From an uncultured Muribaculaceae bacterium (GTDB taxonomy: Bacteria; Bacteroidota; Bacteroidia; Bacteroidales; Muribaculaceae): a stretch of 38,955 nt of DNA. The notes below the pieces were generated by a model, which did no database searches, had not been told where the DNA came from, and saw nothing but the letters and a program-made list of their open reading frames with translations. The DNA is taken from assembly GCA_910579035.1 (NCBI GenBank), contig CAJTSR010000025.1:1-38955 (forward strand), in the 5' to 3' direction. The first letter of the stretch is position 1; each line of letters begins with the position of its first letter. This document shows positions 8,417 through 15,844 of this stretch, piece by piece. The translations under genes were made by a program, and so were the position numbers.

Positions 8417-9592
8417 TTACCACCGCTTGCCCGCAACTATATGGCCGTCATATATGATAAAGACATAATAAAAATAAGAGATATCGAGAGTTCTGGCAAA
8501 GCTCAATGTCGCAGAGCCGTTGCCCTTGCTTAGCGTCAACGTATGGGTATTCGACACTACTTCACTATTACGTTCATTAACAGCCCTTAATGTAAGTGTC
8601 ACTTCTTTTTCTTCCGGCGAATAATAATCGAATTCAAACTCACCCGCGCTTACTTCGCAGCGAGTAACAGCAAAAGGAGCATAACTGCATATCCGTTGCA
8701 GCGAATTTTCAACCCGTTGCTTAATCCTCGTCGCTCTGTGCAGATCATTACCAAGCACGCTCACCGAATCCCTCAAATTCGAGATAAGCGATTCATTCTC
8801 ATATATGGTGCTGTTGGCGCGCTCCAACCGATACTGCGTGTTACTGAGATTGACATTCATCAGGTATAAACCGAAGCCGCACGCAATGACAGCTAGAAAC
8901 AGCATCACTACCTTCTTGAATTGCTTTTTTTGCCGCCGTATATTCCTATTTGATTCTTCAAGCTTGTTGTTTTGAATTATCAACGCGGTTTTCTCGGCAT
9001 TGAGATTCTTCAGTATACTTTTAAAGCTCGTAAGACGAACCGTGTCAAAATCCTTGTCCTTCAATACTATGGTGAACCCGAATCTGCACGAAGCATTTAC
9101 AATTTCCTGCACAGGATCGGACACTTTAAAAATTTTTCTGGAGTATATCGAAACGGAATAATCTACCGGCGGGAGGCGTTTTGCTTCTTTGATTGCATAC
9201 ACCTTCGTATGCAAGTCGCCAACCACAGACATCGCCTCTTCCTCCTCTTTTGCCAACGAGGTCAAATCAGATGAAATTTCTCCGTCGTTAGTAAAATTTA
9301 TTATCACCCCCTTCTCAACTAACTCTTCCACCCCTTTTTCAAAAATCGAAAACAAACGGTGAATCTGGGGAAGGTAGTAGCCATTGATTACCACGGCAAA
9401 ACCGATAAATCTTTTCTTGTCAATCTTCCTGATGTATACATAGTACATCAGATTCTCGTCCCTGTGTATTACAAGCCCGGACGGTGCCACACATTGAGAT
9501 TGTATGCTCTTAAAAAGATTTGAAGAACTGTCTTCAGGATATTGGGTATAACCGTCCGACAGTTCTCCAAAGATATAAGTGGAGCTGTTCAC
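8417..9592 (-). CDS. Coiled-coil single-TM protein with GTPase-associated-like N-terminal domain
   Basis: I do not recognise a named family. The 391-residue protein has a globular N-terminal part (1 to about 185), a predicted coiled coil (about 190-228), one transmembrane helix (about 228-247, VVMLFLAVIACGFGLYLMNV), a second short coiled coil (about 250-300) and a beta-rich C-terminal domain (305-391). Its N-terminal part parallels that of the gene at 10105-11553: a YxYIRxxD strand, then an FAVVINGYY-like strand and a helix LFSIFEKGVEELV. With no signal peptide and one TM, the likely layout is a cytoplasmic N-domain and a periplasmic C-domain. It is the last gene of the five-gene operon, 3 nt after the lipoprotein gene. 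The N-domain resembles GAP1-N-type domains found beside GTPases in conflict systems, but that is recollection, not a search result. Confidence 0.75.
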   Translation of the reverse strand: MNSSTYIFGELSDGYTQYPEDSSSNLFKSIQSQCVAPSGLVIHRDENLMYYVYIRKIDKKRFIGFAVVINGYYLPQIHRLFSIFEKGVEELVEKGVIINFTNDGEISSDLTSLAKEEEEAMSVVGDLHTKVYAIKEAKRLPPVDYSVSIYSRKIFKVSDPVQEIVNASCRFGFTIVLKDKDFDTVRLTSFKSILKNLNAEKTALIIQNNKLEESNRNIRRQKKQFKKVVMLFLAVIACGFGLYLMNVNLSNTQYRLERANSTIYENESLISNLRDSVSVLGNDLHRATRIKQRVENSLQRICSYAPFAVTRCEVSAGEFEFDYYSPEEKEVTLTLRAVNERNSEVVSNTHTLTLSKGNGSATLSFARTLDISYFYYVFIIYDGHIVAGKRW

Positions 9593-9595
9593 TGC

Positions 9596-10120
9596 TTACT
9601 TCTTGTAAAAGTTAATTGTCTTTTCCACATTATCAACTTCGACTGATGCCAATTCGTCGAGCACGGCATTGCCCAATAGTATCGGCGCGCGCTGATTCAG
9701 AGCCACGCTTGCCTGAACATTTTCCAACACAAGGCCGTCTTCATCTCCAATTTCTATTTTTTTGATATTTATTGTTCCGTCTTCAACAATGGAGCCATCT
9801 GCAATCCTTGAATAGGACGAACCGAGGATATCGTTCTGATCGAGTTTGCCATTCTTGCAAAGGGTCTGCAACTCGTTCAACGAAAGATTTATGCCCGAAC
9901 AACCGGTGTCGTATATCATATTCATCGTGATACCGTTCAGCTTCACGGGTATTACCTTTACACCGCCGAACTCTTCGTAGGGGATAGAGATACAGGTTCT
10001 GGTGTCCTGACTAAGGTTGTATGGCGGCTTTGACGCTTTCTTTTCACATGCCGACACCACTACCATCATTATGACGGAACAAAATATGGCTATGCGCCTC
10101 GAGCTTATTTTACATAACAT
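9596..10120 (-). CDS. Retropepsin-like aspartic protease lipoprotein
   Basis: The 174-residue protein has a lipoprotein signal peptide with lipobox VVSAC (Cys25), so it should be membrane-anchored in the envelope. After it comes a single clan-AA aspartic protease fold: strand KVIPVKLNG, then MIYDTGCSGINLS with the catalytic DTG at 71-73, then a later hydrophobic ILLGNAVLDEL matching the second conserved strand and helix of retropepsins. Such single-domain enzymes must dimerise to be active. The start overlaps the preceding gene by 16 nt (10105-10120), indicating translational coupling, and the following gene begins 3 nt on. A protease in the same envelope space as the two TM proteins suggests it may cleave one of them; the target is inference. 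Confidence 0.82.
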   Translation of the reverse strand: MLCKISSRRIAIFCSVIMMVVVSACEKKASKPPYNLSQDTRTCISIPYEEFGGVKVIPVKLNGITMNMIYDTGCSGINLSLNELQTLCKNGKLDQNDILGSSYSRIADGSIVEDGTINIKKIEIGDEDGLVLENVQASVALNQRAPILLGNAVLDELASVEVDNVEKTINFYKK

Positions 10121-11553
10121 ATGCGTGATATTACCGGGTTATCATTGACAACGTATTCTATAGTAACTCTCTCTCCTCTGAACCGAGGATTTTCGAGCCT
10201 TAACACACTCTCTGTATCTATAGTCTGGCCTTCGCCGACCACCACATTCCAAGACCCAGCCGGAATATTTGCCTTGGGTCCGCTCATACCTTTCCTGACC
10301 GACAATCTGTATTCCTTCTTCAAATCCAGTTGCTCTCCGCCGCCTCTGATATCCACAAAGCAGTCCTCCCAGGAATCGTAATGATCAGCAAGCAGTTCGA
10401 CAGCGGCGTCTTCTTCGGTTTCGCCCGCTTTCTGAGCCACGGCTTCCTTTGCTGTGGCTAAATTACTCTTTGCCTCTGGTTTGTCCGGATTTTTTAGGAC
10501 AACAAGCAATATAATAAAACTAATAGCAAGAACAAGACCAAGAAGGGCGCTATTAAGCCAGTCACGCCATAGCGGAGCACAAGACGCCTTAACTACCGCC
10601 GGGACAGCGCCAATATTTTCTTCGCTCCTTTCAGAACGAGCTTCAGGAAATCGACCCGCCAACAGGCGCACAAGTTGTTGGAAAGGTTTGTCGATTAGCT
10701 CGACAGAGCTTTTAGCTCCTTCAACTTTTTCCCTCAGCGCGTCGCGCTCCTTTATCGCTTGCGACAATTCGTTTTGAAGCTTTTCGACACTGCTGTCGCG
10801 ATTCTTTTCGGAAGCAGAGGTCAAGGTGCGAAGTTGGTGCGCAATCGTTTTATTCTCATCTTTCAGAGCGGCTACTTCGCTCTGTAAGCGAGAATTGGCT
10901 TCCGACAACGCTTTTCGCTGGGCTGCAAGTTCATTCCGCTCTGCAGAACAGGCCGCGTATGCTTTTGCCACAGATTGCTTGGACGGGGATATGACAACAG
11001 TGTATTTCTTGAAATATTCAAAGAAAAAAGGACTGTCGACGTCCATTAAACTGACTGTTTTTCTGGCCTTGTCGAAAGTATCAGCCCACGACAGCGGGAG
11101 AAGACAAGGACTGATCAGCTCGACTATTTTTTGATTAAACGCTGCCTGGATTTTATCGACGGTGGCATCAGCTCCCGAACGTGCTGCCGTAAAATCTGCG
11201 ACAAGGAAACGTTCAATATTTTCCGACTGCTGTAAAATCGAGCCGACACATATCTGGCTATAAACGGCTTCAAAAAGTTGAAACAGTTTGTACACATTCG
11301 TGCAGTAGGACTTATGGAAACTCACAGTCAAGGCGAAGAAAGCTTCGGGACGGCCTTCCACATCATATACGTCCTGTCGGCGTATATAGGTATAGAAAGA
11401 ATCGCCTGCGCATATGTCAGCCCTAAGCACCACTTTTTCCTTTGCCTGCGAATCATGGTTATAGAACGTACTTATATAGTCATGATTGGTTTGGCCGCCA
11501 CATATCTGGTGGCCTCTCGGAGTGCCGTGAATGTATATTTCAAACGGATTCAT
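10105..11553 (-). CDS. Coiled-coil single-TM protein beside GTPase, with GAP1-N-like N-terminal domain
   Basis: The 482-residue protein opens with FEIYIHGTPRGHQICG and continues through DSFYTYIRRQDVYDVEGRPE, FFALTVSFHKSY and LFQLFEAVYSQI. This matches the layout of the paralogue at 8417-9592 and resembles the N-terminal domain of GTPase-associated proteins (GAP1-N type), as I recall that family. A long coiled coil spans about 195-285 (AERNELAAQRKALSEANSRL and on), and a basic/acidic linker follows. A TM helix occupies about 334-354 (LNSALLGLVLAISFIILLVV), and a periplasmic segment of about 125 residues ends in beta strands. It lies 6 nt after the GTPase gene. The likely role is as the membrane-spanning partner or effector of that GTPase. 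No enzymatic motif is visible. Confidence 0.78.
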   Translation of the reverse strand: MNPFEIYIHGTPRGHQICGGQTNHDYISTFYNHDSQAKEKVVLRADICAGDSFYTYIRRQDVYDVEGRPEAFFALTVSFHKSYCTNVYKLFQLFEAVYSQICVGSILQQSENIERFLVADFTAARSGADATVDKIQAAFNQKIVELISPCLLPLSWADTFDKARKTVSLMDVDSPFFFEYFKKYTVVISPSKQSVAKAYAACSAERNELAAQRKALSEANSRLQSEVAALKDENKTIAHQLRTLTSASEKNRDSSVEKLQNELSQAIKERDALREKVEGAKSSVELIDKPFQQLVRLLAGRFPEARSERSEENIGAVPAVVKASCAPLWRDWLNSALLGLVLAISFIILLVVLKNPDKPEAKSNLATAKEAVAQKAGETEEDAAVELLADHYDSWEDCFVDIRGGGEQLDLKKEYRLSVRKGMSGPKANIPAGSWNVVVGEGQTIDTESVLRLENPRFRGERVTIEYVVNDNPVISRICYVK

Positions 11554-11559
11554 AGCATT

Positions 11560-12462
11560 TTATCCCTTGATACATTCCATAAGTCCGGCCCACAGCAAGC
11601 GGGGATAGTGCTCCTCGCTCTCGTTGTACTTGTACTTGCCTCCGACCTGCTTGGTGTAATAGCCTGTGCAGAAGGGGACAAAACGGTAGTTGAAGCGCCT
11701 CCACAGGCTCGTTACCGGATTGGTGTTCTTGAACACTGCCGCCAGCCCTTCGTATTCATCTTTCATAGCGTTCTCAGCCGATGAAACATGCAGGTGTCCG
11801 TCTTCAAAAAGCTCTTCTTTCTGGTCGACCTTGTTATAGAGCATCACCACGCGGTCTGTCGGTTTAAGCAACTGGTGCTTGCAGCCTCTGATACGGGCAA
11901 CGTAAGAGTCCTTTACCGATGCGTGGACGTTCCATTCGGCTTCGGTAATGAATACCCAAATCTTGCGGTTAGGCAGATTTCGGATTATCTCTGTAAGATA
12001 CGGACGGAAGTTGCGGGCACTTACTTCGTCGGGCTTCTTGGGATTGAAATAGTGCTCGCCGGGAGCTTCCAGTATCTGGCACACGGTAGTCCCGTGGTTT
12101 ATAACCTTAACCATAAGGAACTCGTTCAATGCGTTTCCCTGAAGCGCTTCGGTTGTGTTAAGGTTTTTGTGGAATTGATCACAACGCGCCTTGTAGGCAT
12201 TGTCGGACTTGAACGTAGGATCAGCCTTGACTGTGTAGCCCTGCTTTCTAAGATAGCGGGCAAGGCGCACAAGAGTCATTGACTTGCCGCTTGTCGGAGG
12301 CCCGAACAACATTATTATCGGCGCTCTTTTATCTCCGATTTTGATGTCGTCTTCATCTATGGCAAAGGTTGTGCCTTCGTTTATATCAGGATTGTCCTCG
12401 TGATTATCGCTATTATCTGTAACGGTGATGTCACCTAAGTCGATTCTATTTTCGTCTGCCAT
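11560..12462 (-). CDS. P-loop GTPase of a membrane-associated conflict-type system
   Basis: This is a 300-residue soluble protein. An acidic, probably disordered N-terminus (1 to about 45) precedes a GTPase core. The core has Walker A GPPTSGKS at 54-61, an LEAPGEHY segment at 131-138 in the G3 position, and the guanine-specificity motif NKVD at 210-213. The C-terminal part (about 240-300) is rich in aromatic residues and may contact partners. No TM helix or signal is present. The gene sits between a multi-TM protein (7 nt gap) and a GAP1-N-like TM protein (6 nt gap), so the three are probably made together. By analogy with GTPase-centred conflict systems it could switch the partner proteins on when it binds or hydrolyses GTP; this is inference. 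Confidence 0.82.
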   Translation of the reverse strand: MADENRIDLGDITVTDNSDNHEDNPDINEGTTFAIDEDDIKIGDKRAPIIMLFGPPTSGKSMTLVRLARYLRKQGYTVKADPTFKSDNAYKARCDQFHKNLNTTEALQGNALNEFLMVKVINHGTTVCQILEAPGEHYFNPKKPDEVSARNFRPYLTEIIRNLPNRKIWVFITEAEWNVHASVKDSYVARIRGCKHQLLKPTDRVVMLYNKVDQKEELFEDGHLHVSSAENAMKDEYEGLAAVFKNTNPVTSLWRRFNYRFVPFCTGYYTKQVGGKYKYNESEEHYPRLLWAGLMECIKG

Positions 12463-12469
12463 AATGTTC

Positions 12470-13513
12470 TTATTCGTTTTTCTTCATAAATGCTATATCA
12501 AAGAATATGAAGGCTGCAATGTCAACCAATATGGACAGCACCACATAGTACCAGAAAGAACCGGGATACCGTCCTTTTAAGAAGTCGACAAAGAAGACAT
12601 CTATCACCGAAGCCATACGCTTGGTTCTGGTTTCTGCGTTTTCTTTGGTGTACAGTTCCTCATCGCCGGCATTGTCGAATTGAACAAATGTCCTGTTCGA
12701 TGCAATGATGTTGTAGCCGTCCTTAAGCTCTTTTTCGCATTGGCGAATCTCCTCTTCGGTAAGACTTGCAGAGGCGATATGGTCCTGGATAGAGTCGTTC
12801 AGTGCAAACAGCCTGTTTCGCTGCCGTTTTGCAGCTTTGACGGACTGCTCTGATATGGTATGGGTTCTTAGCGCATGGGACAACGCCTTGTTGATTTCAA
12901 CCTGATAAGCATTCAGAATGGAAGGGTCTGTGCTGTTGTATCGCGGATCTTGCTGAATCGAAGAGTTCAGTATCTTGTTAATCTTTTCGAGGTGAGCGGC
13001 AATTTGTTTGCCGTTGCCACGCTTGAATGGTGCTTCATCTCCGTTGAACTGCCTTACGATATGGGTGCGCTGCTCTTCCACGGCATCTTTTATCTGCTTT
13101 CCTTCTTCATCAAGCGCCATAGTTGAAGAAGTGCCTAAGTCGAGCACCTGCTGGAGGTATTTATTGGTGGTTTCTATATCTTTAGAGATTACCGAGCCAA
13201 TCTTGTCGTTGTAAAAGAAGGTATGGGTGTTTGTCGGCATACTCATAATGAGCCAAAAGAAAACGACGAGGAAAATGCCTCCCCACAATTTTCCTTTGCG
13301 GTTTTCAACGAAGCCGGAAGACATCAATGAATCAGCGATTAATTTTGTGCCGATAGATGCCACGACAAAGAATGCAATAGTTATGCCCCAGACGAGAATC
13401 TCAGGCCAACCGACAGGTAAAAGCATGTGCAACGATTTCTCTGTAGCCCAGCAGCTTATACCTGCAAGAATTAGGAACGCTATGCCAGCTCCAATTACTC
13501 TGAACTTGCCCAT
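12470..13513 (-). CDS. Four-helix integral membrane protein with large helical extracytoplasmic loop
   Basis: I do not recognise the family. The 347-residue protein has hydrophobic segments at about 5-22, 36-56, 76-93 and 319-342. Between the third and fourth lies a domain of about 220 residues that is strongly helical and charged (for example LTEEEIRQCEKELKDGYN) and lacks cysteines. This resembles a sensor with a periplasmic helical domain. The start ATG at 13511-13513 is the first after the inverted-repeat-bounded promoter segment. No fixed TAnnTTTG element is seen between 13514 and 13567, so expression should depend on the orientation of that segment. It is the first gene of the five-gene operon. 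Confidence 0.78.
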   Translation of the reverse strand: MGKFRVIGAGIAFLILAGISCWATEKSLHMLLPVGWPEILVWGITIAFFVVASIGTKLIADSLMSSGFVENRKGKLWGGIFLVVFFWLIMSMPTNTHTFFYNDKIGSVISKDIETTNKYLQQVLDLGTSSTMALDEEGKQIKDAVEEQRTHIVRQFNGDEAPFKRGNGKQIAAHLEKINKILNSSIQQDPRYNSTDPSILNAYQVEINKALSHALRTHTISEQSVKAAKRQRNRLFALNDSIQDHIASASLTEEEIRQCEKELKDGYNIIASNRTFVQFDNAGDEELYTKENAETRTKRMASVIDVFFVDFLKGRYPGSFWYYVVLSILVDIAAFIFFDIAFMKKNE

Positions 13514-13567
13514 TCTACAATGTGATAATTAAGTTTTGGAATATATCTTGGTCTTTATTGTGTCAAT

Positions 13568-13586
13568 ATCTCTTGCTTAGAGATAC
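13568..13586 (+). repeat. Left recombination site (inverted repeat IRL)
   Basis: The sequence is ATCTCTTGCTTAGAGATAC. With the preceding T it contains 7-bp arms TATCTCT and AGAGATA around an asymmetric TGCTT centre. That is the usual build of a tyrosine-recombinase core site, with two binding arms and a crossover spacer. Confidence 0.8.
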
Positions 13587-13720
13587 AGGACTCCACTAAA
13601 TAGCTATATATCAGATTATTTAAGGTGGTAATTGGCCTGTTTTGCTAAACTATAAAAAATTTTTGCTCACTTTTTTGGTGAATTTTTTGTGCGAGGTCGG
13701 TCTATATTAAAGATTTTTTG

Positions 13721-13729
13721 TATTTTTGC
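13721..13729 (+). promoter_or_regulatory. Rightward -7 promoter element inside the invertible segment
   Basis: TATTTTTGC matches TAnnTTTG plus the frequent trailing C. The -33 position is weak. In the present orientation, transcripts would run into the 3' end of the recombinase gene on the opposite strand. No rightward gene follows within 1.3 kb. Confidence 0.65.
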
Positions 13730-13739
13730 GCTGAGATAA

Positions 13740-13758
13740 GTATCTCTAAGCAAGAGAT
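13740..13758 (-). repeat. Right recombination site (inverted repeat IRR)
   Basis: GTATCTCTAAGCAAGAGAT is the exact reverse complement of the left site. The two sites are in inverted orientation because of their asymmetric centres, so recombination between them would invert the DNA rather than delete it. The outer arm reads AGAGATT, one base from symmetric. Confidence 0.8.
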
Positions 13759-13822
13759 TTGGACGTTTGCTAAACAAACATAACCTACTATCTCCTGCTT
13801 CAACGGATATTATCAGACTTGG

Positions 13823-15058
13823 CTATTTAAGGCTTTTCAGAATCAGGCTGTTTGCCCTGTCGACCACAGAGGTATCGAGGCTTGACAGGTAAATACGGGT
13901 TGTGGCTTCGCTGTCGTGACCCATTCCTTCGCTTATGACGCTCAAGGGGATTCCTTTGGCCTTGGCGGCGGAGGCCCAGCTATGACGGGCAACGTAGAGT
14001 GTCAGCGGAATCGAAACACCGACTATCACGGCTATCTTTTTGAGGTTGTGATTGATGTTGTAGCCAACGTTGCGGTATGTGCTGCGCTCGTTGACGCCGG
14101 AATTCCGAATTATTGGCAGGAGGTATTCGGTAGAGTTTTCGGGGTATTTGTCGAGCAGCGCCTGCATCTCTTTTGTCCACGCTATGACAAGGCTCTGCCC
14201 TGTCTTGCGGCGCCGATAGATTACATATCCGTTTTTTAGGTCTGTCTTTTTCAGAAAGGCCATGTCGACAAAGCTCATTCCACGGAGGAAGAAGCTCATA
14301 AGGAACATATCGCGCGCATAGTCCAGCGTCGGGTTCAGCGACAAGTCCAGCTGTTTGATTTTCCTGATAATATCCAGAGGCAACGCTCTTTTCACGGTTT
14401 TATCGATCCCGGTATATACTCGCTTGAAAGGATTTCGGTTCACAATTATGTCGCATTCGACAGCGCGGTTATAGACCGCGCGAAGAATACGGGTGTAGAA
14501 CGATATGGTGTTGGACGTCACTCCGCGCTGATGCAGCCACGCCTGATAAGCCTCCATTATATCTGCAGTAAGGCTGTCGAGCATAATGTCCTCTTCCTTG
14601 AGATTATCGTTTTTCAAAGGTTGGCTTGTCAAGAACTTCTTGAAGCTATTGAGTGCCGAGGTGTATGTTTCGGCCGTTCTCACCCTGCCGTTCTGTTTGA
14701 GCTTTATTATAGAGCTTTCCATAAAATTGAACAAGGAGTATTCCTTGGCATAGCGGTTGAACTCGTCGATCACATCATCTGCCGTATAGACCATACCGCC
14801 CGAATCGAGCCGTCGGTCAATCTTGGCGAGTCGCTCCACGTCCCATCGTATGCGCTCACGGATAGAAAGCACAAACGAGCGGCGCTCGCTCTTCGGGGTG
14901 GTAGTCACCATCGAGCGGCCGTCGTCCCATTCCGAAGGAAAAACCTTATAGTCGGAAATGAGCTGGCGCACTTTTCTTTCGCGGATAATCTGGTAGTAAA
15001 TCGTGCCCTGGTGGCCAGGAACAAGAGATGGCCGGAATTTCACTTTAATCGAAGTCAT
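13823..15058 (-). CDS. Tyrosine recombinase (phase-variation invertase/integrase type)
   Basis: The 411-residue protein has a Bacteroidetes-type N-terminal arm-binding domain (about 1-100), a SAM-like core-binding domain (about 110-205, with RTAETYTSALNSFKKFL) and a catalytic domain. Catalytic residues visible are R in SFFLRGMSFVDMAFL, K in RRRKTGQ, R in LTLYVARHSWAS (the usual first H is Y, common in this group), H in MGHDSEATT and the nucleophile Y in TRIYLSSL. It strongly resembles the tyrosine site-specific recombinases that flip promoters in Bacteroides rather than large-element integrases. Its 3' end is 64 nt from the inverted repeats it probably acts on. A weak -7 (AATATTTG, complement of 15093-15100) lies upstream. 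A second target elsewhere cannot be excluded. Confidence 0.9.
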   Translation of the reverse strand: MTSIKVKFRPSLVPGHQGTIYYQIIRERKVRQLISDYKVFPSEWDDGRSMVTTTPKSERRSFVLSIRERIRWDVERLAKIDRRLDSGGMVYTADDVIDEFNRYAKEYSLFNFMESSIIKLKQNGRVRTAETYTSALNSFKKFLTSQPLKNDNLKEEDIMLDSLTADIMEAYQAWLHQRGVTSNTISFYTRILRAVYNRAVECDIIVNRNPFKRVYTGIDKTVKRALPLDIIRKIKQLDLSLNPTLDYARDMFLMSFFLRGMSFVDMAFLKKTDLKNGYVIYRRRKTGQSLVIAWTKEMQALLDKYPENSTEYLLPIIRNSGVNERSTYRNVGYNINHNLKKIAVIVGVSIPLTLYVARHSWASAAKAKGIPLSVISEGMGHDSEATTRIYLSSLDTSVVDRANSLILKSLK

Positions 15059-15098
15059 TGCTTATTAATGTTGTTTTGCACACGAAAGAAGCCAAATA

Positions 15099-15130
15099 TT
15101 GCGTATTTAAAAAAAAAGCACGACCTTTGC
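15099..15130 (+). promoter_or_regulatory. Candidate promoter for the structured RNA
   Basis: TTG at 15099-15101 is followed after 20 nt by GACCTTTGC (15122-15130), which matches the TAnnTTTG element except for its first base. It would start a transcript near 15137. Confidence 0.45.
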
Positions 15131-15136
15131 AGCCAA

Positions 15137-15418
15137 GAATCGGCCCGAGGTCTTCAACGCGAAGCGGCGGGTGGGTTCAAAATATTTGAAAGGCGTTTAT
15201 AAGCGCTTATTCTTGATTGTTTGAAACTTCGCAACTTTCAGGTAAGAATCAAGAGTAGGACGATTGTAGACTGTTCCGGGTATGTTCGCGTTGTATCCTG
15301 CGAAGGATACGCCACATATCGGCGTGAGCTTCTGCGTTGTCCATTCTCTTCTTACCGGGCAATGCGAAGGCCTCAAACAGGAGAATGGGTGCGAATCAGA
15401 CACTCACGCTTTTTTTTG
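15137..15418 (+). ncRNA. Candidate structured non-coding RNA (about 280 nt)
   Basis: The 410-nt gap between the recombinase and the HTH gene has no convincing rightward ORF but holds nested complementary pairs. TCTTGATT (15211-15218) pairs with AATCAAGA (15247-15254). GTATCCT (15293-15299) pairs with AGGATAC (15304-15310) over a GCGA tetraloop. A long terminal stem joins GCGTGAG (15322-15328) to CTCACGC (15403-15409), enclosing CCATTCTC (15341-15348) paired with GAGAATGG (15381-15388). The last stem is followed directly by eight or more T, as in an intrinsic terminator. I do not recognise an RNA family. The alternative is a short arginine-rich minus-strand ORF (15249-15344, 31 codons) or a gene remnant. 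Confidence 0.45.
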
Positions 15419-15468
15419 TTTGTAGTACCCCGCACGGAGTGTCGGCGGCACAAGCCCGGAGGACTGCC

Positions 15469-15693
15469 ATGAAGCCCCTTGGTCAATTAATTAAGGAAGA
15501 ACTCGCCGCGCAGGAGCGCAGCGTTTCGTGGTTCGCGCGCAAACTCAACATCGACCGTTCGAACGTATACCGTCTATTCCAAAAAAACAGCATCGACACC
15601 TTGCTGCTCGCCCGCATATGCAGAGTGCTCGGGAAAAACTTCTTCGAGATTCTGTCGGGCGAGTTCGACCGTGTGCATAATTCGCGGCAATAG
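15469..15693 (+). CDS. Small HTH (XRE-like) DNA-binding protein
   Basis: This is a 74-residue protein starting at the ATG at 15469 (MKPLGQLIKEELAAQERSVS). The frame stays open upstream, but the extension is low-complexity and overlaps the terminal stem of the candidate RNA. The segment VSWFARKLNIDRSNVYRLFQ is a helix-turn-helix, followed by IDTLLLARICRVLGKNFFEIL, a typical small Bacteroidetes regulator of the Cro/XRE type. It carries no ligand-binding domain. Its position between the recombinase/RNA block and the surface lipoprotein suggests it may control one of these. Targets are unknown. Confidence 0.78.
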   Translation: MKPLGQLIKEELAAQERSVSWFARKLNIDRSNVYRLFQKNSIDTLLLARICRVLGKNFFEILSGEFDRVHNSRQ

Positions 15694-15742
15694 TGTTGCA
15701 ACAAGGCCGCAATTATATGACTAACAATCTATTAATTGGTCG

Positions 15743-15750
15743 TAACTTTG
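15743..15750 (+). promoter_or_regulatory. Promoter -7 element for the collagen-like lipoprotein gene
   Basis: TAACTTTG matches TAnnTTTG and lies 94 nt before the ATG at 15845. The leader is long and AT-rich (ATTAATTAATTAATCATT). The -33 element is not clear. Confidence 0.55.
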
Positions 15751-15844
15751 TGCCGTATATTTAAGAGCGCGCCTTATTTGCTCTTATGAAAAAACTGTCA
15801 GATAATCCACATTAATTAATTAATCATTCATTAAATTGTCATTT

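Larger units (their letters stand above)
13568..13758. promoter_or_regulatory. Invertible promoter segment, shown in the OFF orientation for the leftward operon
   Basis: A 153-bp stretch (13587-13739) is bounded by perfect 19-bp inverted repeats at 13568-13586 and 13740-13758. Inside, the consensus -7 element TATTTTTGC at 13721-13729 faces right, away from the operon that begins at 13513. Inversion about the repeats would place its start site near 13592, giving a leader of about 79 nt before the ATG at 13513. A tyrosine recombinase gene lies 64 nt to the right. This matches the known design of Bacteroides phase-variable promoters. That inversion occurs is inferred. Confidence 0.8.

Noticed and set aside
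13645..13652. Leftward promoter within the invertible segment (complement TAGTTTAG)
   Set aside because: It misses the final G of TAnnTTTG and has no -33 element, so it is weaker than the rightward TATTTTTGC. Some leakage cannot be excluded.
15197..15403. Minus-strand 68-codon frame in the recombinase/HTH gap
   Set aside because: No domain or homologue recognised, and nested complementary stems with a plus-strand T-run fit a structured RNA better.
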